The position numbers were made by a program, and so were the translations under genes. 64,000 nucleotides of DNA, taken from contig OZ038325.1 of the NCBI GenBank assembly GCA_964035795.1, positions 1,804,699 to 1,868,698 of the forward strand. The letters run 5' to 3'. This DNA comes from Pterobdella sp. o SKG-2022 (lineage: Eukaryota > Annelida > Clitellata > Hirudinida > Piscicolidae). The notes under the pieces are model-generated. The model was not told the DNA's origin. It saw nothing but the letters and a program-made list of their open reading frames with translations, and did no database searches. Numbering within the stretch: position 1 is the first letter of the stretch; each line of letters begins with the position of its first letter. Shown here piece after piece: positions 24,931 to 57,431 of the stretch.

Positions 24931-25783
24931 ATGTCTAATATTGTTAGAAGCTACATAAACCCAGGTTAGAAATTCTTAAAATTTGATACTCCATCGACTT
25001 TCAGTTATCGTTTATCTAGTAATTCAACACCAAGTGTAACCAAATCTAAAACTGGAATCAAAAAAATTTTTCTCTAATACTCAACATCTTAATATATTAT
25101 CAAAAATTATAAGTTTAAAATTTTTTTTTGACAGGAAATAAGCTGTCTGCCTTGATGGCAGCAGTTACAAAAACATCTCCTTTGGAAAATTCATTAGCAG
25201 GTAAATCCCTCAAAAATTCAATTTCATTTTATTTAAAATTCAGAAAGTAATTTTTATGTTTGTAATCACTTGAAAAAAATTATTTCACATACTTCCCCTA
25301 AATCATCAAAATGCTACATTAATTCAAAAAAAATTGCATTAAATAAAACTATTCCAACAGAAACAGTAACAAATAAGTCTGGTAGCATACTTGAACGTCC
25401 TTCCAAGATTCGATTTGGATTACTCAAAGTATCACTATCTATATCTTAACATCCATACATATTTAATAATTATACCACTCACCAAAATTACCTGAATCTT
25501 TTCACTAAGATTATAAATACCTTATAATCCACTAAACCTTTTCATCTCCCGCCTTAACCAGGCCATCTGAGTCAACTAATTATAAATCATTCAAATCCTT
25601 CCAGAAATAACTCATCATACCACCCACCAAAACCATCTGACCCTCTCCACTACCCATCCCAACCAGGCCATTTTGGTAGTGATCCCATCCATTTATATGG
25701 GAGGTATGATCAGTCGCACTGGGGCTCAACTTCTTGAAGAACATGATATCTTTGTGCCTCCTGATGATGATGATGATGATTGA
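24931..25783 (+). CDS. SMDT1: Essential MCU regulator EMRE, mitochondrial
   Basis: This is the single-pass inner-membrane subunit that couples the mitochondrial calcium uniporter pore MCU to its gatekeepers. Four exons (24931-24964, 25135-25200, 25361-25428, 25667-25783) join in phase to 94 residues; human EMRE has 107. The identifying part is the C-terminal half: RFGLLKAILVVIPSIYMGG is the transmembrane helix, with a GGMIS match to the family GxxxS motif, followed by EEHDIFVPP and a terminal run of six Asp that matches the family acidic tail. The N-terminus is short and Ser/Thr/Lys-rich, compatible with a cleaved targeting peptide. The ATG at 24931 is chosen because it opens a 34-nt exon whose donor phase fits exon 2. 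All introns are short. Identification is secure; the exact N-terminus less so. Confidence 0.92.
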
Positions 25784-27499
25784 GTGAGTGTTGGTGACGA
25801 TAATGATGGTGATTATTGAGTGTAGCTGTGATGATGATGGTTTTATGTGAAGATGATGAGTATGAAGTTTGGGATTGTGATTATAATGATAATTTTGTGA
25901 TGAGAAGGATGATAAATATATGTTTCAATAATAATTATAATGATAGGACGCCTACAGAAGTATAATCTAAAAAGGATATTATTATTTATGTGTGGTTATG
26001 ATGAGGGGTGATGATGATGATACATATAATGTTTTATGGGAATTAAGCTGGTGATGATGCGGTGTTAAAAATAGAAAAGAATGGTTGTTGATAAATATTT
26101 AGGGTGATGATGATGATGATATTGTTGTTTTTCAAGGTACTTCTCTTTGTTTCATTATGTTGAAATTTTTCATTATTCATTTTATTGTTATTATTATCAT
26201 TTAAACTTAAGTTTCAAAATAAAAATGCATTTATAATATAGATTTAGTTGCATACTTGAATATTTATGTTAATATTAAGTTATCATTCAATATGTTTATG
26301 TTAATATTATGTTATTATTCAGCATATTTCAATATTTTCTACATTTTCTACCTTCTCTGCACTTTAGGTAAATTTAAGTTCTCTACAAAGAAATATAATC
26401 ATCATATTGAGAATTGTTAAATAATTATGGAAATATTATGGATATATTATGAATTATTAATACATAATATTAAAAATATAATGAATATATTATAAATTAT
26501 ATTAATCAATATATTTAAAATTAATGATAAATTTGAATAAATAAGGTAATATATATAGTTTATATAGCGCTAAGCTGTTATTGAGTAATGTTAAAATTTT
26601 TGTTTTACTAGGACACCTACTTATTACTGCAGATAGGTTTGAAGGAATTTAACTTAATATCGTAGTTAAGGAGTTAAACAACTATGCAACGTTAAGGAAG
26701 CTGATAAAAAAATATCAAACATAACTAATAAAAGTAATAAATTGTGAAAATAATGAATTAATAAGGCATTTATAGTCATAAATGAAAAATTGATAATGAT
26801 AAATTAATATGAATAAATGAATTAGTAATGGCTAAAAGTTAGACTAGTTTTTTCTTTGTTCTTTCTGCTCGTGTTTCGAATAATGGATAATCATGGATTC
26901 TTCAGCTTCCAATAAATTAACGAAAGAATTCGTCATTGAAGGCGACTGTAAGCTCAGCAAGAAAATACTTTCCTATTTTAAATTACTATAGACGAAGAAA
27001 GTTTTTCCTACTGGGAATCACTCCAAAACGTAACGAAAAGCTTGCTTTGATATTAAAATCGTTATAAAATTAATGAGATAACGTTCGTTTTCTAATGAAA
27101 ACCGCTATGAATTCAACAAAAAAAAATTTATTCTTTCTCAAAAATCATTTAGAAACACCTCCGGGATTTAAATTGATGATACTCGTGGGAACAAACTTAT
27201 CATCCGAAAAACGATGAACGGCTTACAAAAACATATAAGCAAACATTAATAACTTATTCATGAAACTAAACAAGGGAATATTAGCTTCAACTTTATATTA
27301 CATAATTTCTATGATTTATATCTCATTGATGCATCTTTCTAACAACTTATAGCTGATTTGCATCGTATTATTATTATTACTAATATCAATTTTCTCATTA
27401 TTATTATTATAAAAGTTTCCATTAAATAATAATGATAATTATTGTGATTATTACTACTATTATTATTTTTTTTTATTTAATCATTATTATTATTATTAT
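25784..27499. other. AT-rich intergenic spacer
   Basis: It starts with degenerate GAT repeats continuing from the EMRE poly-Asp codons and then becomes AT-rich. I see no exon, RNA gene or recognisable transposon in it. Several ATT/AAT trinucleotide runs lie near its right end. Confidence 0.6.
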
Positions 27500-30400
27500 T
27501 TATTGGCCAGGCCCAGACAGACTCTTGTCCATGAACTTTCTCTTCACAAAGCACATCCACCACTGTTCATTAATATTCATTAAGGAATCTATAATTAGAA
27601 CTATGGATATTTATTAATTCTAAGACTAGCAATGATAATATGAATACATTAATAGGAGATATATATTGATAATTAAAAAAAACAAATAATATTGTATTAG
27701 AAAGAAATATTAACCATAATGAAAGTGGTAAAAACAATAAATTGAACAATAAGAAAAATAATAATAGTAAAGTGTATATAATATTAAAAACGATAATAAG
27801 AATAATAATAACTTTAGAGGGCTTATCATTCTCATCAAAGACTCTGTCACACAACCTCAGACCCATTTCTTGTCTCAGTTGCTGTATGTATGCCCTCATA
27901 GTGTCTGTGTGTGTGTGTGTGTGTGTGCGCGTGTGTTTTCGTGTTTCTGTTCACGTCATAACTATCAATGTTCATATCAAATCCTTTTTCTGATAATTTC
28001 TACAAAAATATTTATTTTAATAATTATACTTTTAATCAATCATTATTATTTTAATAATAATAATATCATTATTATTATTGATATTATTATGTAACCTTCT
28101 TCAGTCCTATTGGATGGCTTGGCATACATGGCGTTCAACGGGAAGTTACCCTCCCCTGGAATGTAGAACCTGCAATAATAATAACAAGCATAATAATAAA
28201 GTAATAATAATAATAATATAAATCAAAAAAAAAAGATACTCTAAAAAAATAACAATAATCTAAAAATAAAAATTATTATTTTGAAAATCTTAATATTCGA
28301 GATATTAATATTATGGATAATATAATCTTTTGATAATAATAGTAATAATAAAGTTATAATTAACGTGACTCACCTCTCAATTGCCAGTGAGTGCATTTCC
28401 TTCAATCCATCATTCTTTGAACGACACTGACAATAATAAAATAATAATACAATAATAAAAAATATGATAATAAAAACAATATTAACCATTGCGGTCATCA
28501 TCATTTCACGTCGGGTTTAATTGACTTAATAATAATAACAATAATAATCATAATAATAATATAAGAATAATAATAATAAAAACCTTTTGTAATTTCTTGA
28601 GACACTCAGAGATATATAGAGTGAGGTAAATCAAGGTTCTATCTGCCTCGCTCTGTCGGTGGTGGCGCTAGTATTACTATTATTATTATTAATATTATTC
28701 TTATTTTTGTTGTTTTTATTACTGTTTATGTTGTTATTCTCCCATATTATTATCATTTCCTTATTATTTTTATTATGATTATTACTATTATTATCCTCAT
28801 AACCACAACTGTATTTGCTGATGATAGTGGATGTGAGAAAGCTCGATATTATAAGCAATTTGACGAACTCTGGCTGTTCTAATTTATCTAAAATACATAA
28901 GGTATATAAGATTAAAAGGGATACACATATTGTCTGAGTAGGATCGGTAATTGTATTTTACCACAAAATTTCAGGAAATATATATACTGTTCAATTCCAC
29001 AAAGTGCCTGTGAGCATGAAAAAGACATTTACTGGAAAAGAGATTTATCTAGGTGATGGATATGTATTTAAAGTTGAAAGGATAACAACATTTTCTAGCA
29101 CTAATCATATTCTCTCGTTGCAATTCAAGATATTAATTCAAATATATACACAAAATGATGCGCTCACAACACATTCTGAATGAAAGTGTTCATAGCAATG
29201 CTAAGAGATGATAAATTTTAAGATATCACAAAGAAAGTTGATATTGATCAAGTCTTGCTGCAGAGTTTCAACTCGAACATCAATAAATCGGCGTGTATCA
29301 CTCATAACGTTAAACGTATAGCACTTTAGTGAACGTAGCATGAGAACCATTCAAGCTCTCCTCATCATCATCAGCGAAGACTTAATGGGCGTCCCATACC
29401 CTCCCCAAGGGTGCCAAACCATGCAGTAGGCAGACCCCATGTCTTCAGGCGTGCAGGTGGGAGCAGTCATCACCCCTAGGTGACAGGCTTTGTGCCACCA
29501 GTCTGACTTGTAGAGCCTCGCACAATGGATTGTGGAATAGACATCGTTGTCTTGGTCGGTTGTCGAAAATTTCTGGGAGTATAAGCCATTGCCGGCTGTG
29601 CCTGTGAACGAGGTGTATGTGAGTCTGTACTTGGAAGTCTCGTCTGAAATCTGTATCCCCAAGTAATCCTGGTATCTGTTTGTGCCGTCGAATCTCTCAA
29701 AGTACATCCTCAAAATGTAATTTCGAGTTAATGTCATCGTGTGGAACTCTTCATTGCCGACATAGAAATCGTTCGACAGATCTTCAAAGCCCTCTTTGTA
29801 TTCCAGCCACCCTCTGTTGAAATATACTTGATTGCTCACTCTTCGAAGAATGACGGTGTATTTGTGGGTGGAGGTGAAGACACAGTACTTAGGCAAAACT
29901 AGACCGCCAACATGAAACCAGTAAACACCATCGTCGTTGCTGGTGGTACCAGGGACGTTTTCACAGTCTTCATCGTAAATGTTTAAGAGGCAAGTTCCGA
30001 AGGGGACTGAGGAAATATGAGCATTGTGAAATGTTGAGAAGCATGGGCGGATTGAGCTGTGAGTGGAATAACTGACAAGAGCTTGTGGTGGGTATGAAGT
30101 TGAAGACTTGACAGAAGTGAGGTTGGTTCAAGAGGAAGAGAAAGAACAGATAAATTTGCAAATGTAGGTGAAAAAGGCCCCAAGAAAAAATTAGTGGTCG
30201 AAGTTGGTTGTTGAGCTGTGTGGAGATATTGAAGGAAGTGTTGCTGGAGATGAGGTTGGAGTAATATGAAGGAAAATCTGGAGGTAGGACGAATGAATCC
30301 GAGTTGAATGATTCACACAAAGATGCACCTGTTGAGATTGTTGGCACAGTAGTTTAAAAGAAAGAGTTGCTCTGCAGACGACAGTAATTGGCGCCATATT

Positions 30401-33328
30401 TTTGGTTCAGAGTGCATTTTTGGTACAAGCTTTTTGCGAACCCAAGAATAAAAATGAAAAAGAGCAATATTCTTGAAGACATTTTTATTTAAGTTTTCAT
30501 CTAAAAATATTTCTTCTTCAATGAGCCACTCACAGAAAACAAGCTTTTATTTGAAAATTTGAATAATCAAAAGAAAAAAGGCGCTTTTTTTGGCATGGGA
30601 TCGATTAGAAATTACAAAAATGGAAAATGACATACGCATAGATAAATCTTTTTTAAGCAAAACGAAGAAACCGCCTCAATGTCTCTATTGTAATTTTTGA
30701 AAGTCGATGTCAATTGTAAGTATTGATCGCTCTATTTGGAACAACTGCAAAAGTTTTTTTTGCAAAACAATGGAGATATATATCAAAAGAAAGAATTAAA
30801 AATTTTTAAACAAGAAACAATATTGAGGGTATTGACGATTGAGTTTGAAATTTGAAAGGGTGTATTCATGCTGTACTTACTATAAAGCTTTCGCATTCTT
30901 TCCATGTTGCCTCCATCAATCACTCAAAGCTTTAAATACTTTTTAATGACCTTAATTTTATAGCTTCTTTTATTATTCCAGCTTATGGATGAATATCCTA
31001 TTTTTATGCAAAAAAAATATTTTTAATCATGATTGTCTCGCTAGATGTCGTGATTAATTGGTTTTCAGTTGAGAATATTGGGAGTCATGTCCCTAATTTC
31101 AAAAGTGCTTTGAAATGCTATCTTCGTATTAACATGAACTGCATCCAAACTAGCACTTGTAATGAAGACTTCTTTTTTTTTATAACCCCCATGCTCCGCC
31201 GGGTAGGTTAGGAACGTACCCTATCTTCATCATCAAGCTGTTAGTGTTGGTCTTGAGATGTTTTTTTGCCTATTAAGAACTGGTCCTAAAAACCTAGCCC
31301 GATGAGAGCAGACTTATGAAACAGTTTGTGTGGGGTCCTCCAAAAAATTATCTTGAAACAATATAAAAAAAGTAAGTCCAAAGGATTACTGGAGGACAGG
31401 GAAGGGTCTTTTAGATTTGTACCCTGAAAGGGTAGCAGCTCCACCAACTAGCAGGCCTAAACGCTAGGGCGTAGATGCCTTTTAATGTCATGCCTTGGAC
31501 AGGTGCCTTTTAACATCATGCCCAGAACCTTGAAGACTACTTTTCTGTTATAACAAAGATAACAATAGACTCTGGTAGCCAGTATCTACAAACCGATAGT
31601 CTGATATTGTTGTCGTTTGGCTTGGTGGATGATTTTAGTTAAAAAAGGTAAGAAAACTTCCCGTGTGGAAATAAAGAATTTTTAAAATTTAGTAAACCAT
31701 TGTAGAGCTACAAAAAATTTTTTTATTCATATCATACTTGACAAAGATATCACTTTAATTTTAGAAGCTTCGATAGAAAACACATACTTTAAATAAAACA
31801 AACATTTGAATTAACTCAAGGAATATGTAACTTTTTAGAGACTTCATGAATATAGACTTAAAAAAAATGAATGTGCAGTATTTGAAAGTTTATAAGTATT
31901 TTTAGAATTTAAATGTAATGAACTGCTAATCTTATACAGATTTTAAAGAAAGGTCTAAAAAACTAAAAAATTCACACATTGCCTGAGTGAGCTGAATGAT
32001 GAATACTTAGCATTGAAATTTCAGTAAAACGTATATTACTCAATTATACAAATTGCCTGTTACAAATAAAGATGAATGACTCACATCCCATGTATCCCTA
32101 TTTAAATTATCATCATCACTGATAGTATTGATTTCAATTTTTATCATTATTTTTTTTTGTTTGAGTGGTCTAGAAACTCTTGGAGTTAATGCCACTATAA
32201 TCATATTCGTTATTGTATTGTATTGTATTGAGCCTTCTGATAACATTATAAAGTTGAACCAACTTAGTACAGTTTTAAGTTAACGATTTTAAGACCCTCT
32301 GTTACATACCTCTCACTACTGAAACCCAGTTTGGGACAACTAATAACTCATGTAAAACATATCATTTTATTCTCATCTTTTCAATCATTTATCATTTTCA
32401 AAGTTCCATTTATGGAGTTAAGCATAAAAACACACTGTGGAACAGGTGCTAATTGTCGACTCAGTAACTTTAGATAATTAGTCTAATGCTTTACAAACTG
32501 AGCTATATAAACCAACATTTAATTATTCCTATCATTATATAACCCCACCTCTATTCTTCGAAGTAACAAACCTTTATTTCATAATTCCTGAAGAAAACAT
32601 TAGCCTTGAAGAAGATGAGTGCTTCGTCAATGATATCCAGCTCTTCAGCTAGTGGGGTGGTGTGGGTCAAAAGTGTTTTAAAAGTTGAATATGGTTGTGT
32701 TTTTGATATAAGGGTGAATTTGGATATTCTCAAAATAGGACTGAATTTGATGAATGATGATGGTTTCATCCTTAATTTTGATAAGTTATAAAAAAACAAT
32801 GGAAACACAAAAATTAATGAAAAAGTAGCAATATTATCCATTAAACCATATTGTATCACAAATGATAAATTAACAAACAGCTCTTAGGTGCAGGGCCTCT
32901 GATTTGAGATCTGAGAGGCAGCAGGGCCATGTTGCCCACTAACCTCGGAGGGTTAGTGAACTGAGAATGATACTGTAAGAATGTTTGTTGAAATTGTGAA
33001 GCAATTATGATACAAAAGTGTTTAAAAATGTATTATGAAGGTTTTACAATAAAAGCATCACAGGTATTTGGAATGATTTTATTGTAATTGTTCCTATTAG
33101 AATTTGGAGGTTTTCTATATGCTACATTCATTTGTATATTAGTGATAATCTTTCGTTCAGTTGTGGATAATAGTTGAATCTGCATTTTATAGTGGTATTG
33201 AAATTTTTTGTGCATACTCTATAAGAGTAACTATTTTATAATGATTTATCTCAGTTTTTGACAAGTTATAAAATATTGAATATAAAAATCTATAATATTT
33301 TCAAAAAAAATATTAAACTTACAGCCAT
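27500..33328 (-). CDS. ARPC3: Arp2/3 complex subunit 3 (p21-Arc)
   Basis: This subunit of the actin-nucleating Arp2/3 complex acts in the cytoplasm. Eight coding exons on the minus strand (33323-33328, 32879-32972, 32572-32648, 28584-28652, 28374-28426, 28096-28169, 27813-27904, 27500-27562) close in phase to 175 residues; human ARPC3 has 178. Clear family blocks are [75 protein letters not shown] and the C-terminus [11 protein letters not shown]. The first coding exon is only ATGGCT before a perfect GTAAGT donor, giving MAYHSQF where vertebrates have MPAYHSS. Intron 3 is 3.9 kb and contains a fibrinogen-domain ORF and a SINE. The exon 7 acceptor is abutted by a CA repeat. The longest uninterrupted ORFs here are shadows. 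Confidence 0.95.
27906..27927 (-). repeat. CA repeat (transcript sense) at ARPC3 exon 7 acceptor
   Basis: On the minus strand a (CA)n tract ends in CAG immediately before the exon beginning at 27904 and encoding MRAYIQQ. It is shorter than the others and interrupted by CGCG further out. Confidence 0.9.
29351..30130 (-). CDS. Fibrinogen-related (FReD) protein, nested in ARPC3 intron
   Basis: An open frame on the minus strand ending at 29351 encodes most of a fibrinogen C-terminal domain, the fold of ficolins, techylectins and other secreted lectin-like proteins. Features in order: DEDCENVPG near the start of the domain, [63 protein letters not shown] at the usual calcium-binding position, [15 protein letters not shown], and VWHPWGGYG with a basic C-terminus. 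Four cysteines sit where the family has two disulfides. The frame stays open upstream to about 30130 but I see no convincing start codon or signal peptide, so the 5' exon is missing or unrecognised; other frames upstream are also open. It lies inside ARPC3 intron 3 on the same strand and appears intronless over the domain. Whether it is expressed is unknown. Confidence 0.75.
30131..32404. other. Rest of ARPC3 intron 3, no supported gene
   Basis: Up to about 30397 there are overlapping open frames on the minus strand that may belong to the 5' part of the fibrinogen-domain gene, but none shows a clear signal peptide. Around 31170-31600 a patch of higher GC starts after a T9 run (A9 on the minus strand), which may be a retroposed sequence in minus orientation; I do not recognise it. 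Confidence 0.4.
32405..32516 (-). mobile_element. tRNA-derived SINE, reverse copy in ARPC3 intron 3
   Basis: Read on the minus strand: TATATAGCTCAGTTTG, CATTAGACTAATTATCTAAA, then AATTAGCACCTGTTCCACAG. This is the head and start of the body seen at 21829, with a degraded B box and a truncated 3' part. Confidence 0.8.
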
Positions 33329-34709
33329 TATTAAAGTTCCGGAATTCGATAAAATTATAAAACTTCCGTAAGACACCCAACATAGACCAAAAACTTGGCT
33401 CGTAATTACCTACAAAAAATTAATCAGATATTTTTTTAGAAAATAGCATTTTAAATTGATTTTGATAAATTCGTCAAATTACAAAAGTAAATCATATTAG
33501 AAATTTTTTTTTTCGATTTTTGAGTTTGATTATGATGTTATATTAAGATATGACTATATAAGATATACTCATTTTATAAGATTTTGATATAAATGATTTA
33601 TTATTTTATCATCATTGCATAGTTCACAAGCTTATGAAATAATTAACCTAAAAGCCTTTTTCTTATATTTCTTAAAGCATATTTATTCCATGACCCTCTC
33701 CTACACTAAGAGCTGTTAACATTGACAACTTGGAAACTGTATCACACATCGATGGTGCTTTGAATGATTTTTTTTCGAACTGAAAACAACTTATTTTAAT
33801 CGTCAGTTAACTAAAGCCACCAGGTTCGATCCAGTGTTGCGCCAACAGTTATAAGCTATACTATAGTGCGTTTTAACTGCATTAATATTTAGCAAGCGCT
33901 TTGAACTCCACTTAAAAGCGTTTTATAAATTTAAATCAATAGCTTTCCTTCTATTTTGAAAAAAGGAGTAAATGAAAGGAATGACTGCGTGTGTGTGTGT
34001 GTGTGGATTGAAGGATAAAGCGTGAGGGACTGATAAAAATGAAAATTTACCATATTACGACTGACTCTATATATAAATATATATTCTAAAGTGGTCTTAA
34101 AGACCTTATCAGTTTCATGCCACTATAATAATATCCGTTGTTTGTTCCAGAGAGCATTAAAATGAACGTAATCATAAATAACTAAGTTGAGCCACCACGA
34201 TTCAAACCAAACAATAATTAAATAATACAAAGCTTTTTGTGAGTTTAAAAAGGTAATTAATGTGGGACTTATTAGAACTTAACTGAAATCACATGTCCAA
34301 TAACAAAGTGTATTTACATGGTTATTATGGATAATGGGTTGTGATTAAAAACAAAATCTTAAAATCAATGATAATTATCTGTTTTTTGGCCCTAATAAAC
34401 CGTTATATGACAACACTGTTATCAAAAAAATTAAATAGAATAGATAAAAAATCAATAAACAGTTTCAAAAATTAATTTTGAAATGATAGGAACAACGGTT
34501 GCAGTGATATAAAACCAATTGACAGCCTGTACAAACCACTACCTCGCCAGAAAACGTTACCACTTTGTCACATAACATGAATTAACATACTAACGTCACA
34601 CACAACATCACACATCATTAAGCTCAAACCGAGGCTTACTCGAAAAGGAAATCAGAAAAAGTTTATTGATTTTTAAGTTAGAAACTTTGATATAATTGAA
34701 AGATCAGAC

Positions 34710-34755
<46 letters not shown>

Positions 34756-35242
34756 CTTGACAGATGTCACTAAGATATGCACATCAGATAACTTAAATAT
34801 AAACTATATAGAGCTTGTTTTTCTTCCCTTTTTGCTTATAAGTTATATTTAGCATAATACACTCACTTGCTTACAATCAACCGAACGCACACACGCGGAC
34901 AACATATTTAATCACTTCCATAAATATCAGATCCACAAAAATGAACACTTCACACAGAATCACATCCGTATACATAATACCATCACACAAATATCACATC
35001 CTTACCCTCAATCACATCCACAAATATAATCACATCCTAAAACTCAATCATATCCACAAATATCCAATCCTTACACTCAATCACATCCACAAATATAATC
35101 ACATCCTAAAACTCAATCATATAATCATTAAACAGGTCCTTGCCAACCATTAAATAACAACAGATATAGCAATGATACAATGTTTCCAGATGTGAATTAA
35201 TATATCCATCATTAATCCAAAGGTCAGAGGTTCAACTCTCGC
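33329..35242. other. Spacer between ARPC3 and TRIP12, with tandem repeats
   Basis: No exon is supported. It contains the SINE at 33800-33937, a (GATA)n tract at about 34706-34755, and at about 34998-35121 nearly two copies of a 69-bp unit built on ATCACATCC motifs. It should include the ARPC3 promoter and the TRIP12 3' untranslated region. Confidence 0.55.
33800..33937 (+). mobile_element. Degenerate tRNA-derived SINE copy
   Basis: Contains a B-box-like AGGTTCGATCC, then TAGTGCGTTTTAACTGCATT and TTTAGCAAGCGCTTTG, AAAGCGTTTTATA, parallel to the body of the 21829 copy with many substitutions. Lies upstream of ARPC3. Confidence 0.65.
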
Positions 35243-55648
<20,406 letters not shown>

Positions 55649-57074
55649 TGTGGTTTGGGTAATCGTAGTTGTGTTTGTAGTAGAACTAAGTGTGATGATA
55701 GTTTTATTGGTGGTAATAGATGTGTCAGTTCTAAGTGGTTTAGTAGTTGGGTAGTATTAGTCTCTGTGGGAGCAATGATAGTAATAGCGGTGATCATTTT
55801 AGCTATGGCTAGTGCTTTAGTCTTTTTTGAGTTAAACTCAATTTTTATTTGATTTTAATGAAGTATTTGTTTTGTTATAGAAATATTTAGTTCTGTTGAA
55901 AGTAATATGCATACAAATTTTACATAAAAAATTGCTTATGTTAGTAATTTAAAGATTAAATATTAGCATAAAACAGTTGAAGACAATGAAGAAGTTTTAA
56001 TACTATTGATTCTCAAAAATGCATGATAATATCATTAACAAAATGCTAATTATATAGTCATTTTGGGTTCAAATCAGTTTTTAGAATGCTTTTGAGGTTG
56101 TACTTCCTAATTTATTGAAATATTGAATTTTTGGATTTTTTTTTGGTTATTATGGTAGTTTTTGTTTTATCCACACATAGTCTCAATAAAGGATGGTTTT
56201 GTTTTCTTTAAAATTAAACAACCTTAATGGACTCATTTTCTTATAAAATTGAAATATATATATAATTTTGTATGAATTTTAACTCAACCTCATGACTTTT
56301 GTTATATTTTGCACTATTTTCTATAAGAAAAGTTTTAAATGTATAAAAGAACGTAAAATTTTTAAAAATAGGTAAAAAAAACTTACCTGGTTAATAAATG
56401 GTGCTTTTGAGAAACAAACCTTGAATTTCAAAATTATTACGAAATATTAATATATATACTTTTGGTTACGAATTTTAAAATGTAATATAAAGTAATATTG
56501 CGTAAGAAAATAGATATAAAAAGGCTGACAAATAAACTTAAGTCTTATAAAATTTCTTTAAAAATAATTAATAAACGCAGTGAAAAAACTAACTTTAGAA
56601 AGTATTTTGTTCTCAGCTGGACAAAGGAAAGCGAATAAACTTTCGAAAAAACATTGGAAGTGGCTTTTAATTCAAATTAATAAATTATTTGAAAAAAAAA
56701 CTTAGTTTGAATATTTTTTCGCTTAAAAATTTAGCAAGTCATTAAAATTTTATATGCAATTTTGTTTATATTCGGCTATATAAAGGCAGCAGATGGGTTA
56801 GAAACCATTATAAATTAGCGCTTTACTTTTGGAATTAATTAAATTATTCGTGAATAAATGTTTAAACGAATTGATATGAAAAAATTTTGAAAAAACTTTA
56901 TTAAAATTGAAAACGCGTATAATTAAAAAAGATATGTGCAAAAAACGTGGAATTAGCGATAACCAATTTTAATCTTAAATACTATTCAACAAATTAAAAA
57001 CTGGGTTATCGAGTCAAATTAAAATTTAATTATTGCTATTGGAAACCAAACAGAGCGCCATTAAGAGCGCTTGG
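55649..57074. other. AT-rich spacer between TRIP12 and SLC4 gene
   Basis: The first 110 bp keep the TRIP12 frame open (Thr-rich) and may be coding. The rest is AT-rich with no exon I can support. It should hold the TRIP12 promoter and perhaps early SLC4 exons. Confidence 0.5.
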
Positions 57075-57274
57075 NNNNNNNNNNNNNNNNNNNNNNNNNN
57101 NNNNNNNNNNNNNNNNNNNNNNNNNNNNNNNNNNNNNNNNNNNNNNNNNNNNNNNNNNNNNNNNNNNNNNNNNNNNNNNNNNNNNNNNNNNNNNNNNNNN
57201 NNNNNNNNNNNNNNNNNNNNNNNNNNNNNNNNNNNNNNNNNNNNNNNNNNNNNNNNNNNNNNNNNNNNNNNNNN
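57075..57274. other. Assembly gap of 200 N
   Basis: Exactly 200 undetermined bases, a conventional scaffold gap of unknown true size. N-terminal exons of the SLC4 gene or TRIP12 could be missing here. Confidence 0.99.
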
Positions 57275-57431
57275 ATACGTAAAACACATGTTTTGGTTAA
57301 TAGTAATGGTTATTAAGATATATATAACTAATTAATGTACAAGATACAACCATAAAAGGTTGACTTGTTATTAAAAGGTATAATGATAATCATCGATCAA
57401 TCAACACACACTCACAAACACCTTACCCCAG

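Noticed and set aside
55655..55852. Plus-strand ORF with a hydrophobic tail upstream of the SLC4 gene
   Set aside because: It is antisense to TRIP12 exon 1 and its upstream open frame, with no matching family and no link to SLC4.
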